Source: Phoronis australis (lineage: Eukaryota > Phoronida > Phoronidae). From it: a stretch of 64,000 bases of DNA. The notes beneath the pieces were generated by a model that did not search any database, was not told the origin of the DNA, and worked only from the letters and a program-made list of their open reading frames with translations. The position numbers were made by a program, and so were the translations under genes. Numbering within the stretch: the stretch's first letter is position 1; the number at the start of each line of letters is the position of its first letter. The stretch lies in the NCBI GenBank assembly GCA_002633005.1, contig NMRA01000777.1, positions 14,658 to 78,657 on the forward strand, read 5' to 3'. Shown one piece after another: positions 25,811-37,070 of the stretch.

Positions 25811-28800
25811 AAAGTGTGTTCGTAATATGAGTTAATTTTCTAAAATATTCCACTACCATGGAAGTGTTTAAAAATGAGCAACTCTTACATCTTTACCGCT
25901 TGTGATAAACACGGTGGGCGAATGAGTCTTATAATTTGAAACGTAATTACGTACAAGTGCACTTAACGATCCATAAGGCTCCGTGGAGATCGGTAAATTG
26001 TCAAAGGCTGAGTTTTAGAAAATGTGTGTTCCCGTAGACATTTAAAATGTCTATGGATGCTTTACGTAAACGATATAGCCAACCTGATGTACTACACGAC
26101 ATCTACATTATCATGCACTTTAATCACGTTCTTTTACGTAAATGCGAGACCCCAAATGGTAACTCCACCTGGTGTTCGGTCATGTCGTAGCATGATCATT
26201 CCCTAGCTTTTGTTAGTCAGTCTTCGACAGTCTCGTCTTTCCCCTGTTGGGTGTAATCTACTTTATTTGTGGGGGTTGCAGGTACAAAATTCAGATGCCC
26301 TCTCATTTAGAAATTGGACTTGAAAGAAGGAGAAGTGAGCTTCCATGGAAAAGTTACCAGTGCAATCTCATTTCAGAAACACGACAAACCAGATCCTGTC
26401 GTATGACTGAATCTAGGCAGCATTTGTCTTAGTTACCGATTCTAAGCGTAGAAAAATGCGCGTGCACTGATAACCACGCAGATTCTTTGAGGTTTTTTGC
26501 AGTTGCGATAGAATAAATACCTGTACGTATAAAAATAGTATTCAAATATGGCACTGGAAGGATGTTAGCTGTTGGGTTATATATGAGCCTTCATGAAACA
26601 TTGTTATTAATGCGGCGGTCGGTTCGAACCAGTTCATGCAGCAAGGAATCCACGTTACAGCACCATGGTTGAATTCTTTTTAGCAAAAAATGAAAGCCAT
26701 GATGTGGTATCATTACCTGTAATTATAAGTGGTTATGACGCTATAACGAATTCTTCTGCAGTGAAGTAGGCACTGGGCGGGTCATTGCCACGTGCAGTTG
26801 ATTAATTTGCATATTAACATTTGTTTTCGTGTATGGTGAATCATTTGTTTTCGTTTATATTTAAGGGGAAATAACATGATTCCTATAAGAACCCGACGGC
26901 TTCTGTTAAGTTAAATTATGTCGTGGATGGGAAATTTTAACGGTCAAGTTGCGGCCAGGATCTGTTTCACTCACTGATGTTATCCTCGCACGGGCTAGAC
27001 ATACGGGGGGATGGTGTTTACCCATATCTACTTCTCCGGTACTCAAACTACTTACTGAGAACTTGGCGTGTCTGCATTGTACGTAACGAAAAAATAGCTC
27101 AGTTGATGCTTCAAAAATGCTTAACCAGGTCTTTCGCAATAGAGTGTATACACAAGCATTGAGGATTGGTAACCGACCGCATGCTTTCGTGAATGGGTAT
27201 TAATACTTGATCTCATCTTGTTTAGGACTGGCATTTCTAAATCAAGATAGAACGTGCTTTGGAATGTATGGTGCTATGAGCGAAATGATGGTTTCAAAGT
27301 TATGAATAAATGATTGATTACTTATTTGATGTATGTTAATAACCTCAAGAATTCCATACCTCAAACTATTTTATGAATGGACACAAAAAGAATGATACCC
27401 TGTCATGCCAAACGGCATTTCTGTCGAAGCGAAAACAATGGTTTATTAAAAATCGGTTTACTGACGTGTCAGCGTAGTCAAACTATACACAGTGATCAGC
27501 AGGTGTCGCTTTTGGCGTTTCGTCACGGACTGTTGAGATACCGTGTACGTTTTCTTTTTTTACAAGAGGCATTGTGTGATTTTGAACATGTGGTAAATCC
27601 ATTCTGTAAAAACTTAACGTCTTTGAAATAGAGGATGAGTTTCATTTTTAACTCAGTGTTTATTGAATGACGATGTTGAGCAAATGATTATCCCGCAGTA
27701 AAAATGTGGACTCTGATTTCTTGATGTTCAAGAAGAGTGTGATCGAGGCTTTTTCTAAAAGGGTAGCAGAGTTTTCAACACAAATATTGCTCAGTAGAAG
27801 TATTTTGTTATTTCCGTTATTTTATTTATTTGATAAGTACCATTGAGATGTTGGGTACGTATGTACGATTATTTACTAATTGTTAAGGCAGTAACTTAGA
27901 TGAACCTGCTTTAACCAATTTGACATGACAAAAAATCTTTCATATGCAAACTACATGTATATGAGTACAAATGAAAGGACTAAACTTTTCACGACATTTG
28001 GACGTGGATATGTGCATACACTGTCGGACGTTTTTCTGAAATTCTTTTAAGCATCACTGGTGACACCAATAACTGCTTCCATAGCAAAACGTTATCTCGC
28101 AAACCAATACCAACTGTTAGAAACACACAACGTTCAATCATGTCGAGGCCACAGGTGTATACTTGCTGACTTATCGTGAAAAGTTTTTCCGAATCATGTT
28201 TCCTAATGTATTAGGCTAAAAACTGATGTTGTAAAACTAAATTAGCAAGGTGTTCCTACCAACAGCGTCTAACGCAGCCAAAATGTTTTCAGCATGGTGA
28301 AATTAAACGGCTGAGGGACAGTTCACTAACAGAATAAGAAAAGTTTCGGTAACAGGACCTAAAATGTCTAGAACACATGTACTCAAACGTCTAAATATAT
28401 GTGAAATGTGAAAAACAACAGGCGCACATAGTAAAACATTGTTCCGGATAGCATGGAACTTCCCTGTACGTATAACAAATAATGGACGAACTAACATTTT
28501 TTCAGCACACAACAGGTGTTATTTAATTGAGTGAAATACCATAACGCTTCCACTACACATGTGTCGCCAGCTTAGGGTAATCAACTAATCGTCCAGAGAT
28601 TTCATATGTTCCACGGAAGTTAGTGTAATTAAGGTACAGTTACTTCCGGGATATTTCTGGCCGATATTGAAAGTTTGTCGTTTTTCACTCGAGGAAACGA
28701 ATAAGAAAATTCATCAAGCATACTTCAAATCTGTGATGGATTTAGGGGGCCGGGAGGGGGGGGGCAGGCAAGGTGTCATGTGAATAAGGTAACCGATGTT

Positions 28801-29605
28801 TAGACCATACGCAAGCAATGGCCGATGTACAGGGGCAATTCGGGGTTTAATCTTACCTCGAGCGGGTGCAACCAAAAATCGCCCTGGTCACAACTGCGCC
28901 CGGCGCTGGTGCAGCAAAGCAGCTCGTCGCAAAATGATACATCCGCTCCTTTTTAGTGTTTTGACACGTTTTTAAACAATCTCTTAAGACATTTCGGTGA
29001 ACACAATCAGCAATGCATGCCCACGTTTGTTTTTGTCTCGACGTGACTCCTTTGTACCGGCGTCTGTGACGCACGATTAATAGGAGTTTGCATGGTCAAA
29101 GAGACGTTTCTCCAATAGCACACGTCTTAATGGGGGTTATGAGTAGCGCTAAATGGAGAAACCAACTGTGGGTTCCCGGCCCGCTTTCTCCGGTCGTGGT
29201 TTTCTTGTCTGTTTTAAGATATTTTAATTACAGTGTCAGCTGCCCGCCACAGGTGACGAAATAACTAACAATATCGACTGTAATGAAGAAAGCTAAGAAA
29301 TTGCGTTCTAGTTTTTAATTCAAGAAACTTCATCAGAGCAAGAAGCCAACAATAAATTTGCATCAGGGAGAAATTGTTGCACGGGTATGCAGCATTTAAA
29401 AACGTACGAGAGCACTTCAAGGTCACTTGTCCCGCTGCCTTCTATCTGTGTTGTACTAGCCTGACCACGTTGGTTCTGTTATACTCAGTAACAACTGACT
29501 CTATAATGTCATTACAAAATAAATGTCCATATTTCTCACTTTCAGGGAACTTACAGTCTTGTGCAAGCATGCTGCCTTTTGTAATATAATTTTATTTATT
29601 TTCAG

Positions 29606-30331
29606 TTACTTCAGAAAGCGATGCTCATTGGAGCCGTATGGCTCAGCGTCTCCTCTGTCGTCACCAGCGCCCCAACGGTCAACGGCGAGTCCGGACACAG
29701 GAGACGTCAAAGAAAACGCCAATTAAGAAACATTTCCCTGAGTACCGAAACACCCCATCGGTCGCGAAAACTGCATCTCGATTTTATCCCCCCAAATCTT
29801 ATTTCTGACTTCGTGATGTTCTCAACAGAGAAACCACGTGATCCTCCACGTAGCGTAGTGATATCGGAGTCACTTACGCCAGACGAACTGAATGTGGGAA
29901 GTGGCGACACCTATGACCACCTCACAAATTCCACGACTAGCCGTAGTAAGAGGTCTTCACGAAGAGCTGGTGCAATTCGTTATTCCATCTGTGACAGTGT
30001 TAGCAGCTGGAACCAAAAGCATAAAGCTCGCACAATAATGCACAATGAGGTTCGCGTGGCCCAGAAAATAAAAAACGGCAGAATTACCGTAAACCAGTAC
30101 TTCTACGAGACATATTGTCGCTATGACAACAGACCTTGCACAGGAATTGACACGTCACGATTCTTCTCAGTGTGTGAAACGAAACATATCGACGTATTAG
30201 CCAGGGTAGTAAATAGTCTTGGTCAGGAACAGTGGGATTTTATAAAAATACGCGGCTCATGCAATTGCGCCCTCTATTTGAGAACTGATCGTCAACCGAG
30301 CATAATAGACCACTTGGATAGGATAGGATAA
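29606..30331 (+). CDS. Neurotrophin (NGF/BDNF family), complete coding exon
   Basis: This encodes a secreted neurotrophin precursor of 236 residues from ATG 29621, the usual family size. It has a hydrophobic signal peptide (residues 1 to about 17, LIGAVWLSVSSVV, cut near TSA/P), a basic pro-region with N-glycosylation sequons at N37 and N103, and a furin site RSKR (108-111) followed at once by SSRR (112-115). The mature cystine-knot domain starts at YSICDSVSSW. Six cysteines lie at 124, 166, 173, 185, 214 and 216; diagnostic words are CDSVSSW, YFYETYCR, GIDTSRFFSVCETKH and WDFIKIRGSCNC. Vertebrate spacing is about 43-10-12-28-2; here it is 42-7-12-29-2. The whole reading frame is in one exon with a TTTTATTTATTTTCAG acceptor at 29605, the classic neurotrophin layout. 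The product should dimerise and bind Trk/p75-type receptors, as known for the family. It cannot be assigned to NGF, BDNF, NT-3 or NT-4; invertebrate forms predate that split. Confidence 0.95.
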   Translation, partial: LLQKAMLIGAVWLSVSSVVTSAPTVNGESGHRRRQRKRQLRNISLSTETPHRSRKLHLDFIPPNLISDFVMFSTEKPRDPPRSVVISESLTPDELNVGSGDTYDHLTNSTTSRSKRSSRRAGAIRYSICDSVSSWNQKHKARTIMHNEVRVAQKIKNGRITVNQYFYETYCRYDNRPCTGIDTSRFFSVCETKHIDVLARVVNSLGQEQWDFIKIRGSCNCALYLRTDRQPSIIDHLDRIG

Positions 30332-30780
30332 ACGCAATAAGTACGTGTGGCATTCGTGGTGGAAATTACGTGATTGCATGAACGGGACTCGACTTTGACC
30401 ATTTTTTCTGTATAGGTTAAGTTCAAGTTTCCATTTCTGATGTTGACATGGTAATTAACTCTTGATAATTATCAACAGGCATGAATTGACACGTCATGGA
30501 CTAAGTCTTGTTTCAAAATTTTAAGTCACATTCACGTAACTTCCCGTTGATGGTATCAGGTGTTTTTATTCGCGATACTCACGACTACTGCCCTTGAGAT
30601 TATTCATATGTGCAACATTATAGTTTGTTTGGTCGTCAGTATTCCAAAGATAAACGCGAGTTTAGCTTTTATACAGCCAAGCTAAGATGACTATTAATTA
30701 ATTAGAATGATGATATCGAAGTTTACTTTGTGAACTCGATGAGATTTTGTTTAAATAAAATCAACACTGTTTTTCTGTGA
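30332..30780 (+). other. Neurotrophin 3' untranslated region
   Basis: AT-rich sequence from the TAA stop to just past the first AATAAA. Its length is inferred from that signal only. Confidence 0.5.
30754..30759 (+). terminator. Polyadenylation signal AATAAA
   Basis: The first canonical AATAAA after the neurotrophin stop, 420 bases downstream, followed by a T-rich stretch. Confidence 0.5.
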
Positions 30781-32046
30781 AACAATGACATCATAACATT
30801 TCGACTAACAAACGACAATCGTAGTTTTTATGACTAGGTAATTGTAGTAGTCAAGTGAACTCATATTTCGCTAGCGGAGGATGTTGTGATCACGTGTTCT
30901 TGTAAAAGACATAGAAATGACTTGTACTTTCTATACGATACAAATTGACGAGCAATTCCAGGCTATCCAATTGGTGTAATAACTGTTGTTGATTTAGTTG
31001 ACGAAGCTTTCGCGGTTGAATAAACAATAATTTAAATACTAAAACGTGATAACATTGGTGTATGTTGTGGAGCTCACGCGCCACTAGCGTAGCAAGAGGG
31101 GACACAGTGGGAACCTCTATTCATTGCAAAAAAGACCTCCTCCTTATCAAAATTCCTTTCAGTTCTGCGTTTGGGCCTCCTTAGTTGGAGAGTACACCCA
31201 GGTTGCCATTCATTTCACGCCCCCCTCCGACCGACACTTTCGCTTTTGGTCCCCTGTTTAATACTTCTGGCTGCGCCAGTGTTCACGTGATTTGATTTTT
31301 TGAATGTTCATTTGAGATTGTATAGATAAACTTGCAGCTTTTCTAAGCTGTGAGTTAAGAAATTGCTAAAAAAAATCTCTGTCAAGGTACCGGGAGAACA
31401 AGCGAACGGCAAATACTCAGTGAATGAGTGATCAACTCCGTCGCACCACCTCGCGGCGTTATTTGTAGATCACCATGGTTGGCCTCTAGAGGGCGCTCAT
31501 TGTCAGTGTAAGGGAAATAGTTAATCGTTATTATTGTGACTGTATCTATGTTATTATTCTGTTGATGTCTCTTTAACTTAATTTATTTCTTTTTACTGAT
31601 ATACTGTAAGAAACGAAAAGGGTTGCCATATGCTTTGGCTCAACCTTAGATTTTCAAAAAAAAAAATATCCGTCGGTTTTTGCCGAAGTTAGGATTATTA
31701 TCCATGCAGGTACGGTGTGCGGGACAGTGTATCTAGTCTAGTTAGATCACGATCTTGGAACAACACTGCTCTCATTTAAAAAAAACAAGTTGACCTAATG
31801 ATGGACACGCAGTTCAATTTTAATCAGGGGTTGCTGCGTGATGAGAATCCCGATTTGTGTACTTGTATGCCTAGTCCTTTTAACAGAAAGACAAACGGTT
31901 GTGTTTTTAATAAACGAGTCAAAACGTTGTTATTTTGTTATGTATTCTGGCAAATACTACACTTATTTTGATAAGATCATACACAACAACCCAGAGTTAT
32001 TGCAATCAACAAACATTCATTACCTAGAGTCTTGTGTGAAATCATT
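30781..32046. other. No gene recognised
   Basis: A 133-codon open frame begins at 31838 with a hydrophobic, signal-like start (MRIPICVLVCLVLL) but runs into the inverted-repeat element below and shows no family motif. I treat it as accidental. An A-run is present near 31658. Confidence 0.4.
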
Positions 32047-32416
32047 CGGAACACCTCGGTATTTGCATATCCTCAAATTTTCTCTTGGCGCATCCGGAAC
32101 TCCTCGGGCATTTTCGTATTCTCAAATTATCCCGAGGTGTTTCATACCTGAGCATGTGCAAATGTCAATCATAACATCAAATGGATTTGGTCAAGAGTCG
32201 GCTAATGATGACCAAGAAGGTTTCAATCAAAGTCGGTGATGACGTTCAAGCAAGCAACTTCCTGATGGACCGTTTCTCTTACTTTGTTAAAAGCTTGTTA
32301 TCACGGGGTTATCACCACGCATTCAATGGCATTCTCCATTTTGGGGGTTGAAATTCGCACATGTGCAGATATGCAACACCTCTGAGGAATAATTTGAGAT
32401 TCACGAGGTGTTCTGG
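32047..32416. repeat. Inverted-repeat element (GGAACACCTCG ends)
   Basis: The left arm 32047-32081 (GGAACACCTCG...TCCTCAAATT) pairs with the right arm 32384-32416 (AATTTGAGA...CGAGGTGTTC). A third, partly related block, GGAACTCCTCGG...CTCAAATTATCCCGAGGTGT, lies at about 32096-32141. This is probably a decayed MITE. Confidence 0.5.
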
Positions 32417-32691
32417 ACATCTCTTGGACGGGAACTTTATCAGCGGATGAGTGAAGTTCAATCATTCGGCCAAACATTTTCTTCTAGGTATGTGTTCAGA
32501 TAGTTTGATAGTCTCAAGTGTTGAAAGTGTCATCGTACTTTCGCCACAAGCATAATTCATCTTACATAGCAACGTCATCGCTTTCTGGCTTTGCTTAAAT
32601 TGAAATTGTTTACAAGTTGCATAGAGAACCCCTGGCGGCCATCATGGCGACTGAACCGCCAACAGAGCGTTAGAATGCGGGTTCTGCGCTG
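32417..32691. other. No gene recognised
   Basis: Short spacer before the tandem duplication. It contains GGCGGCCATCATGGCGA at about 32635. Confidence 0.4.
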
Positions 32692-33843
32692 AAGCTGATC
32701 TCGCCGATGGTGTCCCTTTACGATGAACACTCTGCCAACGCTACTCGTAAATTTCATAGGAAAATTTGATTCCCTCTTTATCCGGTTCATATTAAAACAC
32801 GCCCATGCATCAGAAAATCTAAACTGTTTTAGACTGTGTTACTTTGCTTCAGTCTACTGGACAGAGTAGACTACTTGGTTTCTTGTGAAATTAATGTACC
32901 ATGTGTACCTTACAGGTTAGCCACAGTTTTATGCCGTCAGCCACTAGCACTGAGAACACGCATACTCAGTTGCAAGGCTACACTAGATAAAGCAAGTCAT
33001 CGCTGTTAAACTGTCTCTGGTAAACTCTTAACCGAAACGCATTCAGTTCAAAACATTACAAAAGCTCAATTGATTCAGAGCTGCAACCGAATGAGCCTGC
33101 AACTCAAGTCACAGGTAACGCATACATTCACAATTTTAGGGTAGGCTAACCCCAGTAAATTCTAAAGTGTTTTCTTGAGTCTCCCCGGCGTTCGAGGATG
33201 TGCTGGTTGTTTTCCTGGAAATTGTGCGCGACCGATTTTATTACAGTGAACAGGCTAGGTCTATTTTCAGTTTTCAGCCAGGTAAAGAGGGCGAAATGTG
33301 CACATCGCCTTTGTGCGGCACGAGTTCTCTTTGTAAAGTGTGGCGCTTTTGTATTTCCAACAAAGTTTCAAGGTGTGTGGTGCGTCGGTAGCGAGACAGC
33401 CTCGTCCCCAAGCCTCAATACAAGATGACACTGATTGGTTTAGTAATTTGAATGGCTAAACGATCAGCGCCATCTTGAGGCTAGGTAACGAGGCTGGTAG
33501 CGAGGATGCTCAGCTGCCTTGACAGGGGAGAAAAATCTCCTGGGCGAGTTGGTCTAGAGGAACTTGCTCGGCAGTGATTACCTCGGCGGTGAGATAATAA
33601 GGATGTCTGAAATCTTAAAAAGACTCATTTTACGTAAAAATGATTCAAAAGCACATTTAAATGTATGAAAAAAATAATTTATTAATTGTTTAAAAAACGA
33701 CAACACAAGACACAAACAACAATTTGAACTTAATTCGCGTTGCTGGATTTCTCCGGCAGGCTTGTTCTCAGTGCATAGTAAGCATCAACTATGAAACATT
33801 CAACTGAACCCAGAACCGTGACCTGAAGGCGTATTAGGCGGGG
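32692..33843 (+). repeat. 1.15-kb duplication, copy 1
   Basis: AAGCTGATCTC... to ...GTATTAGGCGGGG is repeated almost exactly at 33845-34951. Copy 1 lacks the 10-base AGAAAATCAC insert of copy 2 but has extra blocks near 32778 and 33490. A single N follows at 33844. It includes a member of the dispersed repeat seen at 36.9 and 49.5 kb. Its open frames are accidental. Confidence 0.9.
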
Positions 33844-33844
33844 N
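33844..33844. other. Single unresolved base at duplication junction
   Basis: One N lies exactly between the two duplicate copies and looks like a scaffolding join. Confidence 0.8.
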
Positions 33845-34951
33845 AAGCTGATCTCAGAAAATCACTCGCCGATGGTGTCCCTTTACGATGAACACTCTGC
33901 CAACGCTACTCGTAAATTTCATAGGAAAATTTGATTCCCATGCATCAGAAAATCTAAACTGTTTTAGACCGTGACTGTGTTACTTTGCCTCAGTCTACTG
34001 GACAGAGTAGACTACTTGGTTTCTTGTGAAATTAATGTACCATGTGTACCTTACAGGTTAGCCACAGTTTTATGCCGTCAGTCACTAGCAGAACACACAT
34101 ACTCAGTTGCACGGCTACACTAGATAAATCAAGTCATCGCTGTTAAACTGTCTCTGGTAAACTCTTAACCGAAGCGCATTCAGTTCAAAACATTGCAAAA
34201 GCTCAATTGATTCAGAGCTGCAACCGAATGAGCCTGTAACTCAAGTCACAGGTAACGCATACATTCACAATTTTAGGGTAGGCTAACCCCAGTAAATTCT
34301 AAAGTTTTCTTGAGTGTCCCCGGCGTTCGAGGATGTGCTGGTTGTTTTCCTGGAAATTGAGCGCGACCGATTTTATTACAGTGAACAGCCTAGGTCTATT
34401 TTCAGTTTTCAGCCAGGTAAAGAGGGCGAAATGTGCACATCGCCTTTGTGCGGCACGAGTTCTCTTTGTAAAGTGTGGCGCTTTTGGATTTCCAACAAAG
34501 TTTCAAGGTGTGTGGTGCGTCAAGACAGCCTCGTCCCCAAGCCTCAATACAAGATGACACTGATTGGTTTAGTAATTTGAATGGCTAAACGATCAGCGCC
34601 ATCTTGAGGCGAGGATGCTCAGCTGCCTTGACAGGGGAGAAAAATCTCCTGGGCGAGTTGGTCTAGAGGAACTTGCTCGGCAGTGATTTCCCCGGCGGTA
34701 AGATAATAAGGATGTCTGAAATCTTAAAAAGACTCATTTTACGTAAAAATGATTCAAAAGCACATTTAAATGTATGAAAAAAAAAGTTATTAATTGTTTA
34801 AAAAACGACAACACAAGATACAAACAACAATTTGAACTTAATTCGCGTTGCTGGATTTCTCCGGCAGGCTTGTTCTCAGTGCATAGTAAGCATCAACTAT
34901 GAAACATTCAACTGAACCCAGAACCGTGACCTGAAGGCGTATTAGGCGGGG
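33845..34951 (+). repeat. 1.1-kb duplication, copy 2
   Basis: Near-identical to 32692-33843, ending in the same ATTAGGCGGGG followed by a single N at 34952. The shared end points at Ns suggest unmerged haplotypes rather than a real tandem array. Confidence 0.9.
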
Positions 34952-34952
34952 N

Positions 34953-35436
34953 GAGGACAGTGGTCCCCCAAATTCGGCCAAAATTCAGGAAAACTCGGCC
35001 TAAACAAGAAAAATCGAACATCGGAGCACACAATGAAAACATACGGGAAAAACGAACAAGAAAGAACAAAATGTGAAGACTAGATGGAGACTGGGAGAAA
35101 AGTGTTGGTGTTTGTGAGGATGTAAGTGGCGGCAATAGGGGCAATTGGCCGGCAACGATTGGGGGGCAGGGAGGAGGCGACTGGGAGTACAAATGAAATT
35201 GACCGGTGACCGGGATAGGAATTCACTTGCTACAGAGCAAAGGACTCATGTTCAATGCCCCCAACCCACGAACAGCCAAATCCAGATATAAGACTATATG
35301 CCAAAGCACTGCAGCCGGGAGATCTCTATTGGGTATTTTGTAAGAATAAGTTACGCTGCACATTTGCGAATTGCATGGGATGGGGTCGTTTAAGATAACA
35401 GGGAAACCTTTGTAGTTTCAATCAAATCCACACGAA
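34953..35436. other. Sequence downstream of the 35.4-kb minus-strand exon
   Basis: No feature is recognised. Part of it may be the 3' UTR of the unrecognised gene at 35437-36722. No AATAAA was found on the minus strand here. Confidence 0.35.
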
Positions 35437-36722
35437 TCACTTCGTTTCCTCTTCAACGGATGTGTCCGGATTGTATTTTTTTAGACCATACTGTTTCAAG
35501 AAATCTTGTAATCGATCGTTAACAGTTTCCTTTGCTTCACTATGCGTACTTAATGCTAGGTCCAACTTGGCCTGAGATTTCTCCCTTTTAATCGCCCAAT
35601 TAACACCCGCGGCATCCTCGTCCGACTTCTGTATCGAATGACCCTTTGTTGCCATATTGCGCCATCTTTTGGCAGCACCGGTCATCATTCGAGCTTTGTT
35701 GACCATTTGCACAATGGCAGCGGTTCTTGCGTTGGGTTTCGACACGGCAGAGTTTCTTCTCTTTTGAGATGTGGACGGAGGGTCATACGCTACAGTATTG
35801 TCAATGTTTGGTTTGACACTTGCAGTGTTTATTGTGGTTGTCTGAAGTGCACTAGTTACCGACTGTATACCTCCATCAATTTCATTTGTAGAGACTTCTG
35901 TTGCTTGTGGCACATTTGGCCTATTGCTTTTTGTTGGCCTTTTAGAATGGCCGAGATTTCCATTAAACGTTACTCGGGTCCTTTCCAGTGACGTTTTCGG
36001 TCTGTTTAAAACGTCATCGTCTTTGCCGTCGGGGAGATTTGGTGATTCACTGCTCAGTGGAATCGTCGACACAGGTCGTCGATGAAATAACTCCTTTTTT
36101 GAGGAAACACTTTCCATCACCGAGTCCGTTTCATCATTGAGATCATTATCTTGAAAATCGCTTTGATTTTGGCTGTTCCTCGACAAAACTCGAGCAATCA
36201 CACCATCGAATCCAATAGGTGTCGCTGTTGATGCTCGTTTTACAGGACTCGTTTTCGGTCTCCGAGATTTGTTGGATGACGCAAAACTTTCAGTCTCACT
36301 TTCAACATCCGACGCGTCGTTCCTCCTCACACTTGGCTCGAACGCTGATTTAACGCGCCTGAATTTCCCGAATCGTCTGCTCTTTTGTCTCTCCCCGTAC
36401 ATGAACGTCGGGTCACTATCATCGCGTGCCCGTAATACCTTTTCTTTTGGGGCCAAGCCAAGTGGACTGTGCCCGCTGTGTGCACTGATGTGCTCAAGCA
36501 CAAGCTGTGTCCTGCGCTTTTCTTGGGCGCTCGTCCGCACAGCATGCTGCCGCTCACGATCTATTGATTTAAGTTGACGATCTAGACGCGCTTTTTCAAT
36601 GGTATTCAGTCTGTGAGCCTTCTGAACACGTGTAGAATTACAACTTGGCGCTTCTCTGGTCGGCATGACGTTTCTCTTAATCGGCCGAGTGCCTTTTGAA
36701 GTCAATATAGCATTGTCAGCAT
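35437..36722 (-). CDS. Unrecognised basic, Ser/Thr-rich protein, terminal exon
   Basis: A long open frame (about 428 codons) ends at TGA 35437 and begins at a good acceptor, TTTTATTTGGCAG, with the exon starting at 36722. There is no in-frame ATG between the preceding stop and residue 26 of the frame (MPTREAPSC), so either earlier exons exist or translation starts at that Met, giving about 409 residues. What can be seen: an Arg/Lys/Glu-rich, probably helical segment (RLDRQLKSIDRERQHAV), low-complexity acidic and Ser-rich stretches (DVESETESFASSNKS), recurring RPKTS-type basic motifs (RRPKTSPVKR, NRPKTSLERTR), and a helical C-terminal part (QMVNKARMMTGAAKRWRNMA, NDRLQDFLKQYGLKKY). There is no signal peptide, membrane span or enzyme motif. 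It is likely disordered, perhaps nuclear or cytoskeletal; the function is unknown. Coding status rests on length and the acceptor. Confidence 0.75.
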
Positions 36723-36869
36723 CTGCCAAATAAAATTTCAATTCATTGAAGGTACTTGTTTTAAGTTGTCAACCAATATGTTATGCATTTACCAAAATAA
36801 AATACGCGATCTGAACAATATAATTTTCTCATAATATTCGTTGTCGTGATAAGAATCTATTTCCATTAC
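36723..36869. other. Upstream intron of the 35.4-kb gene
   Basis: AT-rich sequence that includes the T-rich acceptor tract. No upstream coding exon could be identified as far as 43 kb. Confidence 0.35.
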
Positions 36870-37070
36870 CAACTGAAGTCACAAGCAATGCGCCCAAGCG
36901 TCACTTTCGAATTCGTAAAACTTAAGGGTTGGGCAACCCCAATAAACCCTTAAGCCGCGTTTTCTTGAGTCGCTGACGATGTTCTAATTGGTAACAGAAA
37001 CCGAATCCTTAAAGATAAAAGGCTTAATACGATTTTCTTTTTTAGCCAGCTAAACAGAGTTCCAGAAGGC
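36870..37070 (+). repeat. Dispersed repeat member (AACCCCAGTAAA / TTTTCTTGAGT type)
   Basis: Shares an ordered set of words (CACTTTCGAATTCG, GGGCAACCCCAATAAA, GTTTTCTTGAGTCGCTGA, GTTCTAATTGGTAACAG, TTAGCCAGCTAA) with about 13800-13970, 33095-33300, 34225-34420 and 49500-49690. No ends or coding region could be defined. Confidence 0.55.

Larger units (their letters stand above)
16905..29605 (+). other. Probable 12.7-kb neurotrophin intron or upstream region
   Basis: No other gene is recognisable here. Contents include a TAA/TAG microsatellite (18183-18302) and a degenerate tandem repeat (24971-25810). A G-rich tract lies near 28746-28766. Open frames, of up to 127 codons (21688-22071, minus), lack family motifs. 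Confidence 0.35.

Noticed and set aside
31838-32239. 133-codon frame with a signal-peptide-like start
   Set aside because: The second half lies in an inverted-repeat element, and there is no conserved motif or cysteine pattern.
32692-34951. The paired open frames at 33.2 and 34.3 kb (CTSPLCGTSSLCKVWRF) as duplicated genes
   Set aside because: Short, overlapping in two frames and inside an apparent assembly duplication. No family resemblance.
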